From Calendula officinalis (lineage: Eukaryota > Streptophyta > Magnoliopsida > Asterales > Asteraceae), in contig OY970829.1 in the NCBI GenBank assembly GCA_963853835.1, forward strand, positions 9,344,446-9,408,445: DNA of 64,000 bases. Reading direction: 5' to 3'. The position numbers and the translations under genes are program-made. Under the pieces are notes generated by a model. That model did no database searches. It saw only the letters and a list, made by a program, of their open reading frames with translations, and had not been told where the DNA came from. Of the stretch, positions 33,698-46,700 are shown in pieces; position 1 is the first letter of the stretch, and every line of letters begins with the position of its first letter.

Positions 33698-35005
33698 ATG
33701 TTTTTGTTGGATTGGTTTTATGGAGTTCTGGCATCGCTAGGTCTATGGCAAAAAGAAGCTAAGATCTTGTTTTTAGGGCTCGATAATGCTGGTAAAACCA
33801 CTTTGCTTCATATGTTGAAAGACGAGGTACGTTTTAGTTATTTAATTTCGTTTTGTGCTAACACTTAATCTCAATTTGATTTCTGTTTGTTTTAATTTGT
33901 GCTAAACATTGTGTTTATGTGATTTGATTTTGGCAGAGGCTTGTTCAGCATCAGCCTACACAGTATCCAACTTCTGAAGAACTGAGTATTGGAAAAATTA
34001 AATTCAAAGCTTTTGATTTGGGAGGACATCAGATCGCTCGTAGAGTCTGGAAAGATTACTACGCTAAGGTATAAATTATTACCTTCAATTTAAAACTTGT
34101 AAATTATAGTGATTAAGAATTCAAGGATTAGTTGATTACATAATCTGTTTTTTAAGTTTTGATCTTATTCTGTTAACACCAAAACCAGACCAATTGTAAA
34201 TAACCCGAAACCTAGAAACCAAATCAGTCTCGAGTTACCGGAATTCTTTAAACCAAATCGATCTCAAATAACTAAAATCCTAAAATTAAAGCCAGTCAGA
34301 AAGAAAAAACTCCAATAGAATAACTGATGCACTTTCTATTTCATGCTTTGATTTATGGGTGATTTCCAAAAATACACCTAGTAAATCCAGAATTCCCAAA
34401 ATAGACATCACTTTCATTTCTTCCCAAAATAGACCATGCAACTCCATACAAAATTTGACAAATGTAATCTGGTCGCACAAAATAACATGTAGCTACCACA
34501 TAGAGTCACACAATCGCAAAAAAAAAAAAAAAAAAAAAAAATCAGGTTGCACAAGTTATTTTTGGGAAAAGAGATCTATTTTGGTAATTACCTCTTGATT
34601 TATGTATTACTATAGGGTCATTTGCATAATTTTTTTTTATAAATTTAGTATAACAAACACATAATCCAATTGTTGGTTCTAAAGGTGGATGCTGTTGTGT
34701 ACCTAGTGGATGCTTATGACAAAGAAAGATTTGCAGAATCAAAAAAAGAACTGGATGCACTTTTATCAGATGAATCATTAGCAACTGTTCCTTTTTTGAT
34801 TTTGGGTAACAAAATTGACATCCCTCAAGCTGCTTCAGAAGACGAGCTGAGATACTATTTGGGCCTAACGGGCCTGACCTCCGGGAAGGGCAAAGTTAAT
34901 CTTGAAAACTCAAGTGTTCGCCCGCTTGAGGTGTTCATGTGCAGCATTGTTAGGAAAATGGGTTATGGTGATGGGTTTAAGTGGGTCTCTCAGTACATCA
35001 AGTAG
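33698..35005 (+). CDS. SAR1: COPII small GTPase SAR1
   Basis: Three exons, 33698-33826, 33937-34068 and 34685-35005, give 193 residues, the usual plant SAR1 length. SAR1 starts COPII coat assembly at ER exit sites: when loaded with GTP its N-terminal amphipathic helix enters the membrane and recruits Sec23/24. Visible motifs are the helix with WFYGVLASLGLW (6-17), the P-loop GLDNAGKTT (27-35), DLGGHQ (70-75, with the switch II His at 74), NKID (129-132) and a C-terminal FKWVSQYIK. Intron 2 is long (616 bp) and contains a poly-A tract. Residues around 142-160 (TSGKGKVNLENSSVRPLEV) are the SAR1-specific insert. No damage is seen. The 3' flank faces RECQL1, whose stop is 736 bp away. Confidence 0.95.
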
Positions 35006-35741
35006 GGTTCTGATTTTGTTAAAGAAAATTGTTGTGTTTGTTAATACTGTCATATATATTTGTCTTCTTTTGGTGTTATTTGACATTGTATGTTTTACTA
35101 GCTTTGGTGGACTTTTGAGGATTGGAGTAGAGTAAGTTTTAGGTGTTGTGTTTGATATGTATAAAATGATGCACTGAATGATTAAACCGTCTGAATAATT
35201 TAACGGTTTGAATGATTAAGAGGTTTTGTATAAAACTTATTTTGAATGTGAGAAACTTTTTTATAAGAATTATGTCTACTTCATGATTCAGCATATGTTT
35301 TAAGGAAGAATGATTAAGCAGTTTTTTTGCTTTTCCATTTAGTATATACTTCATTCAGAGACGCTAAACAAACGCACTAAATGTTAAATGGTTTTTTTAA
35401 GTTGCAAACAAACACCATCTTAACGTTTGTTTGATGCCATTTTTACGTCCATTTTTTTGCTGATTTTTAAACTTTGCATTTTGTGTTGGGATTTTCAAAA
35501 ATTTATATACAAAAACATGTTAAAGGGTTAACCCGACTCGCACACCCACATTGCCACCCAGTATGTCAAAGGTCCAAAATAAAAGTCAAAAAGATAGAAA
35601 CAAATCATATATTTGATTTTGAAGACAAATCACATGACTTAAAAAAGTTAGTAATTTGATAAGATAATATTGATTTTAACTACACAAAAAAGAAATTTCC
35701 TGACACTTGGTTGTTATTTGTAATCAATCAGAAACTATTGA
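35006..35741. other. Convergent 3' region between SAR1 and RECQL1
   Basis: The two genes end toward each other here, so both 3' UTRs and polyadenylation sites must lie in these 736 bases. No further gene was recognised. Confidence 0.55.
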
Positions 35742-38700
35742 TCACTTGAGACAAATATCACAAGGATTAGATCCATTTTTGCAGACTCTTGGGTTAAAAG
35801 ATTCCCCAAAATGCTCCAATAACATCTGTCTTCGACATTTTGCCTGCAAAATAAGTAAATTTTACAACCAGAATCATAATTTACCAATAAATAAATAAGT
35901 TACATTTTACCTTTTGTTCACAATATTCTTTCATTTTGCGAGCTTGATCCATTGCTAACTTAAAACTCTCTTTTTTACTGCCACCACTTCTCAACATGCA
36001 AACAATTCGACTAAAATCTTTTTTCTGATACAGAGCAACACATTCTGACCCAAAATTATCTCTTCCAGCCCGACCCGATTCCTGATAATAGCTTTCTATA
36101 GATTTTGATAGTGTATTGTGAATCACAAACCGCTGAAATTCATCATTAAAAAAAAAAATATTATTTAATAGTGAGATAATCAGTTTTATTCAAGAAAAAA
36201 TAATTAGAAACTTACAACATCTGGTTTATCAATTCCCATCCCAAAAGCAATGGTAGCACACACAACATGCACTTCACCCGTGTGCCATTTTTGCTGAACA
36301 ACCATCCTCTGTTTTGCAGATAAACCAGCATGATAATAAACCGTTTTTATTTTACATTTTTCATTTAAAAACTTTGAAACTTCAACACATTCGTTTTTTG
36401 AAAGACAGTAAACGATCCCACAAGTGTTTTTGAAACGATCAGAAATTAGTTTTCCAAGCTGCTTTAATGGCTCTTTGCTTTTTTCAATTACTTGGTATTT
36501 TAAATTTGGTCTGTCAAAACTTGTTTCTAGAACAAGTGCGTGTGGGATTCTTAATGCTTTTAAAATATCCTGCATAAAATAAAATAAAAAATTATTATAA
36601 GATTAATGTTACAAATGTCATAATAATTTGATTATTTAACAAATGAGCAAATACCTTACGGACCGACTCAGTTGCAGTAGCAGTTAATGCCATCACAGGA
36701 ACATTTGGAAAATTCTGCTTAAGACACCCCAATACTCTATAATCTGGACGAAAATCATGTCCCCATTGGCTGAAACAAAAATAAATAAATATATAAATAA
36801 ATAAAAAATACCAAAAACACAACAATTAATGCACCAAAAAATGATTGTGTATATAATATAAGCAGTAGTAATATTAAAAACAGGTGTACCGTACCTCACA
36901 CAATGTGCTTCATCGACTACAAATCCAGCTAGTTGTCCCTGTAAAATATTCATCGAAATCATTTTAATTTTTTTTTATTTTCAAATCTTAGGTTTAAACT
37001 TTAAACATTTTCTGTAAATATAGAAAACAAACCCTTCGGTGCAGAGATTTTAAGGTGTCTTGAAATGACAAATTCCCAGCAATCCTTTCGGGAGTAACAT
37101 ACAACAGTTTGCATGATGGTTTCTCTCTCCTAAAACATAAAACATAGAAAATGAAAAATAAAAAACTTATTTATTTACTATTTTTATATTATAAAGTTTA
37201 CAAATAATGGGCTTGCCTTAATTCTTGGAGCACAACACTTGCTTGTGAAGTAGTTTGTTGTGAATTTAAAAAAGTTGATGGTACTCCAAACTTAAGATTC
37301 AAAGTAATTATCTGATCCTGAATAAGAGACAATAAAGGAGAAATAACAATAGTAATACCCGCCTGCATTGTTGCTGGTAACTGCATCATAATTTTATAAA
37401 AATAAATCAATTTCACAAAAAACTATTAAATTAAGAAATTAAAAAGTAAATAAATAACCTGATAACATAAACTTTTACCACCGCCAGTTGGCATAAGAAT
37501 GAAACAATCACGTTTCTCAACAAATGCTTTACAAGCTTGATGTTGTAATGGACGAAATGATTTATTACCAAATATTACAACATTTGCTAATTCAAGATCA
37601 TCCAGTGATTTCAATTCTTCATAGCTTAGAGTTCCATTTTCATTTTTTGATGTTGTGGGCCCACCTTTCTTGCCAAAAAATGATAAAACTGAAGTTTGTG
37701 TAGTTTTGATCTTGCTATCCTAAACCATGTGCCAAACAAACTAATCATGTTTCACATCTTTGTTGATAGAATATAATTTTGTTTTTATAGTTGAACATAA
37801 TTACGAGGGACTTGCTTTCAACTAAGCTATACACATAATAAAAATAGTATTTTTGGTCAAAACACATTTTAGTACATTGAACTTGGATGACTAGGTCTTC
37901 TACTATCATGAACTATTAAATGTGCAGCATGGTACCCTGAACCTGGCAAAATGGTCGATTTAGTACCCTGGCTCGTTAATTTGATCACGTTTTTTTACTG
38001 GACTTACTTTCTTTGAAGCTTTTAACGGACTAAAAAAAATATACGTTCATCTCAATGTATTGATATTAGAAGAAAATCACGTGAGAAAACAAGACCAGAA
38101 TCAGGGTACTAAAAATCGGTCATTTTGTTAAGTTCAGGGTACCATGCTCATGCTGCACCTTTAATAATTCAAGGTAATAGAGAACTTAACCAGCCAAATT
38201 TAGGGTACTAAAATGCATTTTCACCAACAAATTTTAACATGACCCCAAAGTCCCAAACAATTTTTCGGCTTATATTTTACTCCCTCTGTCCCTAAATAAA
38301 GTTCCCATTTGTGTTGGGCACAACATTTTAGGAGATAGTTAGTGGTGGGGTATTTGGTATTACTTTTGATTAAAATATAAGGTTTGATTGGAGAGAGAAA
38401 GTGTTTTAAAGAGATAGTTAGTGGTGAAAGTATTGGTAATAATATTATTATATTAAGTGGGCCCCTTATGTTTGAGAAATGGGAACTTTATTTAGGGACA
38501 AAACTTGAAGGAGAAATGGGAACTTTATTTAGGGACAGAGGGAGTATTACAATTTTGAAAAAAAAAGTATAAGCTCATTTTTTCCGACTTATGAACTTAT
38601 GACTTACTTAAGCCCATAAGCCGGAAAAATAAGCTGAAATAGGTATTAAAACAACATATATAATATGCTTACAGAGTATGATAAACCAATTTCACCTTGT

Positions 38701-39702
38701 TTATTGAAGTGCTTGCATCTAAATGTGGGACCGTCTGACTGCTTTTATTATGAGAAGACGAGTAGTTAGCTCTTACATCCTTCTTTTTCGAGATATTAAA
38801 ATCTGGATCTTCATCTTCACTTGAAGAACCCAAATGCATAAAATTATCATATTTCTCAACATTAGGAGAGTTCTTTAACTTATCAATAAAAGGTCCCTCA
38901 ATACCATCATCATTAATTTCATTTATTTTCATTGAGTCCTTATTAAACATATCTGCTAGGGTTCCACAAGCCTGTGTCTCCAAAGCTTGTAAATCATCCC
39001 ACTCTTCAGTATCTTGCATAGTTTCAGCAAGTGATGCAAGATAATCATCACCACAGTGCTCCACGGTGATAAAGTCCCGCCCATCGTTTCCTATATAATA
39101 ATTTAGAAATTTAATTTATTCAATTTGTTATCGGTTACATATAAAGAGATACAAAAGTGTAAACAATTGCATAATGAAATAATTTAGAAATTCAATTTAT
39201 TAAATTTGTTATCGGTGACATGTAAAGAGATACAGAAGTGTAAACAATCGCATAATGAAATTCAAACCAAAAAGGGAATCGATATTCCATTTCTTAACAC
39301 AATATAAGACATCACAAATTTACAGTTGAAGATAATAACAGGATATGGAGATTATCAAGTAAAAACTAAATCAGAACTTGAATCTTTACATTTCACCACT
39401 TGATACAATGTCAAATTTGCGGAAAAAGCATTCAAATTAATAGTCAGAATACTGTTCCGTAGTGTATATATCAGTAATCTAACACAGAAAAATGAGGTAG
39501 TAATATACGAAGCAAGTGATGTAATCGATTTCTAGGGTTTTAATCGAAGGAAGCAAATGTATTGTTTAAGTTAGGGTTTATCACCGTAGAGATCAACAAG
39601 ACGATCTAAGCAAATGCGAGCAGATTCTTCATCAAATCCGAATTCGAGTGCCAAGCTTATTAACCTTGTTTTTTCCATCTCCAAATTCTCATCAGTCTCC
39701 AT
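35742..39702 (-). CDS. RECQL1: RecQ-type ATP-dependent DNA helicase RECQL1
   Basis: Ten minus-strand exons (39702-39585, 39090-38696, 37719-37459, 37380-37217, 37129-37033, 36938-36895, 36769-36655, 36569-36216, 36132-35911, 35843-35742) give 623 residues. RecQ enzymes unwind DNA 3' to 5' in repair and recombination. Residues 10-38 (EKTRLISLALEFGFDEESAR) look UBA-like. An acidic linker follows up to about 215. Then come RPLQHQACKAF, Walker A MPTGGGKS (K253), DEAH 354-357, TATAT, the second helicase lobe and QESGRAGRD (533-541). The chain stops right after the zinc-binding part (C593, C611, C618, C621) and has no winged-helix or HRDC domain. This agrees with Arabidopsis RECQL1 as I remember it (about 606 residues). 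Intron 4 uses a GC donor. Two MITEs lie in intron 2. Confidence 0.93.
37130..37216 (-). other. GC-AG intron (RECQL1 intron 4)
   Basis: The donor reads AG/GCAAGC and the acceptor TTTTAG/G. Only this GC donor keeps the ELRREKPSCK frame, and no GT lies at the right place. The intron is 87 bp. Confidence 0.85.
37852..38228. mobile_element. Fold-back MITE in RECQL1 intron 2
   Basis: The left half (TTTGGTCAAAACACATTTTAG, TGTGCAGCATGGTACCCTGA, AAAATGGTCGATTTAGTACCC) is inverse to the right half (TCAGGGTACCATGC, AAAAATCGGTCATTTTGTTA, TACTAAAATGCATTTTCACC). Nearly the whole 377 bp can fold on itself. No clear target duplication was found. Confidence 0.7.
38280..38544. mobile_element. Stowaway-like MITE, family S1, copy B (RECQL1 intron 2)
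   Basis: CTCCCTCTGTCCCTAAATAA and its exact-type inverse (TTATTTAGGGACAGAGGGAG) bound 265 bp, with TA on both sides. Confidence 0.9.
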
Positions 39703-42700
39703 TTTTCTTTCTCCACTGAAATCGTTCCCGCGCTTATTTATACGCTATCTGGGTTTAGCTTGTTTGAAAAGCTTAATGTGTTTGGCAAATAAAATTGAGA
39801 ACTTTTAAGAAATGAGAATTTTTTTATTTTTATTTTTTAACAAGAAAAAAAAAACGGGTGGAGATCCAAACTACCGAATTAGATGGCCTAATGCTAATGG
39901 ATTGGACCTACCTATAATAAGCTGAGTTGATATTTTGGTGCCTCAAATGGCCCAATAACCCAATTTGCCTTGGCCCTTGTGTGGTTGAGCTCATCAAAAA
40001 ATTCCATAATGAGCAATAAACCGTTTATTTGGTGGGTGTGGTGATTTTGTCTTTGTTTAGTTAAACGAATGAACACGAAAAGAGTTCATGTTCGTTCAAT
40101 TATGTTTCTGAACATGAGTCTTTATTTGTTCATTAATGTTTGTTTATGTTCGCTTGTTAGTTTTCGTTTACGTTCTTTCGTTAGTATTCATTTACGTACG
40201 CTCGTTCGGTAGTGTTCCTTCGTTAGTGTTCGTTTACGTTCAAAATTGATATCAAATATTAATTATTTATATTTGCTTTTTCATACATATTAATTAGAGA
40301 GTTTTGTTTTACAACATATTTACTTTATTTAGGGTGACTTTAAGGTTTTGAGTGTAGTCCCTTCAAAATTTGCATTGTTATTCTATTGTCTTCTTCGTCA
40401 ACAACTTAAGTTTTTTTATTGTTAGTGATTAGAGATTACAAAAATTGATTGTTGACAAAACTTGTTAAGGTTCGTTCATTCATTTACGTTTTTGAACATT
40501 CGTTATGGTCCGGTTCTTACACGCATACAACTCAAATTGAAGTCCGAAAATGCATACGAAGAAGTCTTTTAAGAAGAAAAGAACTTTAGGAGCCTCGTTG
40601 CTCTTTCTTTGTACTACACTCCTTTTTTTAGATAAATAAATTAGCTACATGACAAGATTTACCATAAGATGCCTCCATTATCGAGCTTACTAACTACATC
40701 TTCGATCTGTCCCGAAAGTGAACAATTTGAAGAGCACTCTAAAGTCTCCCTTTCTAATAATGCACTATATTTGAAAGAAGAATTCGAATGGTGCTTCTAA
40801 AGAACAAAAAACTAGGATGAAGGCTTAAGATTAATGTGGAGTACAACACATTAGAATGACCTATTAGACCCCTCCCAATGGCATCCCTCAAACTAGTCAG
40901 TTTCTATGTAGTACTCGTTAGTTGGAAGACACCATTGACACGGAACGTGTCAACTGAATCCCCCAAACTCATCGGATTCCCAATGACTTCCAAATCTCGT
41001 CAGTTTTGATTTTTATAGAGATAGAGAGGAAAATGTAGAGAGAGAAGGAAAGGGAAGAAAAAAAATATTGTTTGACGAACTTATCAGTTTCCTAGTTACT
41101 AGCAAAGAGGGCAATGTGACGTTGATATGGCGAAACTGTTGAATTTAAGAACTCGTAATTATTTAAAGAGGCCTTATGTAGTCTATTAAGAAATCATTTG
41201 TATCGTAAAAGATAAGTTTATGAGACTAAAGAATTAGTTTTCTAAAATTGATGTTTATTATGAAACTAATATATGTCCTAAAAATCTATATTTGATCTTA
41301 TTAGATTATTAAGGCCTTATGGGTAATATAAACTACTCTCCATATATATATATATACAATAACATTACTCCAAACAACATAAGGCTTGTAACCTAATGGT
41401 ATTGGAGAATTAGATAAGATATTACCTATAATCTATAAATTCTGAGTTCATATCTCGTCATATAAAAATAAAAGTAGATTAAGTTCCGTTCAAAAAAGCA
41501 TTACTCCAAGCACGCAGGAGCATATTATAATTTTCAGCACCCTTTCATATATTTCTGACAATGAACTCCTACAATCGAGGTGAAATTTATTATTCGTATA
41601 CATAAGAAGTTACTCCAACCACCGGAGCATTTTTTAGTTTTAAAGGTTCTTTAATTACTGAATATAATCCCTGTAATCGAGATGTAATAAATAACAATAT
41701 TACATTTTTGGGTACTTTATATTTTTGGGTTTGAGTAGTTGGGGTGTTACTTTAAAATTGCATCGTGTAAAATGACTAAGCACGAGAAAACATACATTGA
41801 AAATCAACACGTCTTTATTCCTTTTGCATTCGATACTTTTGGTTTCCTTGCACCAGAGGCGGTGGTGCTTTTCATCAGAGTCTAACGTGTTATACATAAC
41901 AATATTATGAAACCTAGGTCTATAAATGTTGTTTTTAAAAGAATTAGCTTTGTAATTTATAAAAGGTTAGCAGCGTAGCTTATTACTCATCTGCCTTCGC
42001 TCTCTTTGTAAAAAACGTTATTTATGTATTTTAATGTAACTCGTTAAACCTTTTAAAAAAATTATTATCATTCTGCCTATAGAATAAATAAAATATAAAA
42101 TCAAATAATTTTCTTTTCTAATCTAATCATTTAATTTAAAATTTTACATTGATCAAATAAATATGAATATAAATAGAACGATCTAATAAGAGCATCCCAA
42201 TGGTTAAGCTCACAATAGTTTATTACTTTTGTCACATCAACATTTAACTAACCAATAAGTTATTTATAAATAACATCTCCAATAGTTAACCTTTACAAAA
42301 GCTTTTTCTTATACAATATTTCCAATTTACCTTTATCTATCTCATTTATTTTATAAATACTCCCTATATATAATTAAAAATTGTTTTAACATCTTACTAA
42401 ATATAATATTTTTTAAAATATATATCTAATACAAAAATATTATAATAATTGACATTAAATATTATATAATTTATTTATTACTAATAAAAACATAGTAAAG
42501 AATTTATATATAATGTATGTAAGGTTTAAAACGGAAAGTTATTAAACATAGGGGATTAAAAAATACAAACTTTGAAAGTTGATTAGTAGAAAAAAAATCA
42601 TTTGAAAAAGCTTTTAAAAAAACTTGTTATTCCAGTTGTAAAAAGTCATTGAAAGACTTATTGTAATAGTAATAAGCTTTTGAAAAAGCTCTCATTGGAG

Positions 42701-43127
42701 ATGCTATAAGAATCAATACCATCTTTTCTTTATGGGAGGTGATATGCACAAGGAAAGCTTTTAATCATTCAAGGAAATTAACATACAAAGACAATAATAC
42801 CCTTTGAAGTTATTATCGTCTTAAGTTTTTTGTTTAGGGGTGTTGATTTGCTTGTAATAATTCTTTAATTTCTTGTTTTATGAAATTCTCTCTGTGAAAT
42901 CAATATCCAACAAGCCTTCATCTTCTTCCAATTTAAACTTCCACCCATGAGATGATTTACTTGTAATAATTTCAGCTACCCAGATATACAAAGCTTCAAA
43001 ATCCAAACTTATCTTCCAAATCATGAGTTTTAAAACAAATCAAGACATTCACAAATTATTTTAACAAAATCATGAAATTGAACCCAGAAAAGCTTTAAAA
43101 GTCAAAACCCATCAAAATCATGAAATT
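39703..43127. other. Intergenic; upstream region of RECQL1, then repeats; no gene seen
   Basis: The first few hundred bases are the RECQL1 promoter side. About 40053-40503 is rich in GTTCGTTTACGTTC / GAACACGAA phrases and is probably an old hAT MITE. A SINE lies at 41374. The stretch 41620-41700 (CTTTAATTACTGAATATAAT, AATCGAGATG) belongs to the dispersed repeat family also seen at 52.3-53.3 and 62.5 kb, and 42150-42210 recurs at 44057-44100. Confidence 0.45.
41374..41498 (+). mobile_element. tRNA-derived SINE, copy 2, with 11-bp target duplication
   Basis: Box A-like TTGTAACCTAATGGTATTGG, box B-like GAGTTCATATCTC, the 3' end GTAGATTAAGTTCCGTT and a short A-run are present. CATTACTCCAA occurs exactly on both sides (41363-41373 and 41499-41509). 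Confidence 0.85.
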
Positions 43128-43132
43128 GAACC

Positions 43133-43731
43133 TGTTGGAAATATAATTAATAGTTATATTAATTTATACTTGCAAATTGGCAAGTTCCCACATTGGTGGG
43201 GGAAAGAATATTTAGTGGGTTTATAAGGCATTTAATTCCTTAAGCTTCCAAAGGTTTAGTGGAGGATTAAAGGCTAGACCCACACGCGCGCCGAGCCGAG
43301 ACCGATGACGCGATTTAGGCGCACTTTGCACTCGTTGATGACTACAGCTGTTAAAACGCTCGACTTAATGGGCGATATTAAACCCGACCTGTTACAGTTT
43401 TTGATTCCTTGGTTCACTATAAAAACAGACTCGAGGCACACTTTGAAAACACTCCGAAAAACAAAAGCTTTCTGCGCAGTTGATTCTTCTCTCTGTTTCC
43501 GAGTATCACTTTGTGTTACACGGTATTTTCTTTGCTGTGGAACATACCGTTTGCTGCATCAAATCCTGGGTGTGTACGTTTGTGGCTCACAGCGAATAAA
43601 GCACGTATAAACCTTAAAGGACAGGAATTCCTTTCCGTGCAGTTTGATTCTCGTCAACTTTTCAGGTTAGTTTTTTCATTTTGATTAATTGATTATTACT
43701 AACATTGTTACAGGATATAAAATATTCAACA
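43133..43731 (+). mobile_element. Solo Copia LTR with 5-bp target duplication
   Basis: The 599-bp unit starts TGTTGGAAATATAATTAATAG-like text and ends ATATTCAACA, and GAACC flanks it on both sides (43128-43132 and 43732-43736). A TATA box (TATAAAAAC at 43418) lies in the middle. There is no primer site, polypurine tract or second LTR, so this is the product of recombination between two LTRs. Confidence 0.88.
43418..43425 (+). promoter_or_regulatory. TATA box of the solo LTR
   Basis: CACTATAAAAACAG marks the likely U3/R promoter of the LTR. Confidence 0.6.
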
Positions 43732-43736
43732 GAACC

Positions 43737-46700
43737 AAAATTATAAATCAAATCTGGAATAAAGGTGTTTTTTCAACATGGCTAAAAAAAAAAAACTGAA
43801 TCAGAAACTGTAGCTTTCACACATCAATTTACTATGATTCTTCATTGTCTATGGTGGTTGACAAATGAGGCACCAGAGATATCACTTCTTGTTTCAGAAG
43901 ATCTTACTTCCTTTGATTTAAACATCTCGACTTCGACGTTGGTGGATGAGCTCACTCTTACTTCTCCTGTAGACGATTTACATTTTAATTTCCTTGAATT
44001 AATAAAATGCTTTCTTGTGCATATTAGCTCCTTTTTTATATAAAGTAAATTTGTATTGATTAAATAAATATGAATATAAATAGAATGATCTAGTAAGAAC
44101 CAATACTATTTTTTTATTAAGTGATGTAAATAGACACAATAGACATGATCACTTTTTCTTATTATTTTCAAGTAATATAAGAAAACGCAATGTTGCTTGT
44201 CATTTAAAAAGGAAAATATATATAAATAATTTAATAAAATATTAAATATCACGTTAATTCATTTCCCCATCTTCATATCAACTTTTAATATTGTCACTTG
44301 TGTCAATCTATAAACATATAAAAATCAAGAGAATGATTGAACATGTCCTGCTTAATGGATAAGGAAACTTGTGATAAGTATATAACTAAGGACTTGGAAG
44401 CCTACGTTTCAATATAAAACAATTGTTACCACTTACTTTGCCGTCAAAATTTCTCAAGATTGGATCTCGAAAAAAGTTGAAAGAGAAGATTGTTGGTAAA
44501 TAATAAGATGGTTGAAGGAGCTAAAATTATAAGATAAATCATAACTGAGTTTGTAATAAGACATTACACGTACGCAATTGATATGTCTAAGAATCATGAG
44601 AATGATTAAACATTAAAAGACTGATCTTGCAATAAACATTGTTATCTCTTATGAAAACATATCTTTACTCTCTTACTATTTCTCTCTAGATTTTACCATC
44701 TAATCAACACTAGGACTAAGATTATGGAGTTTACAGTCGTCAAATATGTAAAATGATTTTTTGTTGTATCCAAATTATACACATATATTAAATGTAATAA
44801 CGATTAAACAAACATAGCCTCTCGCATTTCCATGAATCCTTAATCTAGTAAATTGACAATTATAGGAGGGTTTGGTGTAGTACAACACGAAATAAATTTG
44901 ATGATATAAAGTGATGAGTCGTCAATTCTGAATTTGATAAATGTATTAACAAATTCCATTTTCTATCTAATTATAGGGTTTCACTTTGTTTGAATTAAAT
45001 TCATATTTAAGTTAAGGATTTTGATTGAAGATCCTAAATATGTCATTAACATGGATAATCTATATATTATAAGCAATTGTATTTAAAAATAGATAATCTA
45101 TAATGACTGATTGAGATTCCTAGAAAATGGGAAGAAAATTGGTTAATAGAGATTAGCATAAACTAATGGTTTGTAATTCAATCAAATATTATTTTCTAGA
45201 GTTTTGATAATGACAATAGTAAATTAGAAAAGAATCATTATGTTTTGACAAGTGTTTTTTATAAAGTTAGTTGCATTAGTGATATATATTCCTAATACAA
45301 TGGAAGAAATTTTGACTAATGAAAATAAATATGGATTAATCAATTGTAATTTAATTAAGGATTTTAATAATGACTTATGGCTGTCATTAAAAATAGATAT
45401 TCTGTTTTGAAAATAAAACTTTTAGTTGAATTAGTTACTTAGTTAAATATTCCTAAATATATGGAACAAATATGACCAAGGAAGATAAATATGGATAAAA
45501 TGGTTTAAAATTTAAGTAATTATTTCTTTTCAACACAGAATATTCATTCTTAGACTATGGGGTATGGGCACCACCACTACTAGAAATTTTCTGTCACATC
45601 ATCTGTCACCTCAGCGACCACACCACACCACTCCACTTTATCCAGGAAATACCCACCACCCCACCCCACACCATTCAATTCCATTTAATTTTAAATACAA
45701 AAAAGAAAAGAAAACATGTCATCCAATCACAAGCTAGCTATCTCCCTCCCCTCCCGTTAAGATCCGTGTGCGTGGCCACACCAAATCACATTTTCATCAC
45801 CACTAGTGGTGGGGGTGGTGTTCCCCTCTCCACCACCCGGTTAAGCTTGCTTAGTCATCACCACACCACGGCTGTTTTATGCCCATACCGTATGGCCTTA
45901 AGGGCTGTAATTATCAAACCCAATTTTTTTAAAATAGAAGATTCATTTCTTATTAATTATCTTTAAAGCTGTCATTATTAAAATCTTATTTTTTTATATA
46001 ATAGATTATCCATATTTACTTTACTGGTCTCATTGTGAAAACCTTTAAGTTAAATAACCCGGATTGCATGGAGATTTTGTGGGGCTTCTAGAGTTCTAGG
46101 GGTGTATTAGTCTTTTTGTGGCCGGCGTATTGTATTTTTGCAGCTCATTTTCTGCATCTTGGATGAGGTAGTGGATAAGGTAGTCCGTTCGTGGTGACGT
46201 GTTGTCTCGGTTCTCACTCTTTGTATTTGTTATTTGGAAAATGATAATGACAACTCTTACTGTCACTAAGAAGATATAAATAATATAAAAATCGCTCCTT
46301 AAATTTTAGGAACATTACTCTATCAATGAATGTACAAATGTTTTATGCACGTTAGAGACAATCATCAGCGCTAAAGGCTGTCATTAACAAAACCTTTGTT
46401 CTTTTTACATATAAAAGTTATTACTACTATTTACTAGCTAATAAAAATTAAAAATAGTCCGAGTAATGGTATTTCTTCCTACTTATTATGATGATGGGAA
46501 GTGTTAAAATCAAGAGATGACATGAGGAAATATAATTAGTGGATGACACATGTCAAGTTTAAAAGTGAATAGACTTATATGTATGAAGAAAATGTAGGAT
46601 GAAATATCATTTCTTTAATATTATATTACATAAAAAGTTAGAAAAGTAAAACAAGAATTAAGAACAGTAATTTAAACTTATTTATTTATGGTTTTTGATT

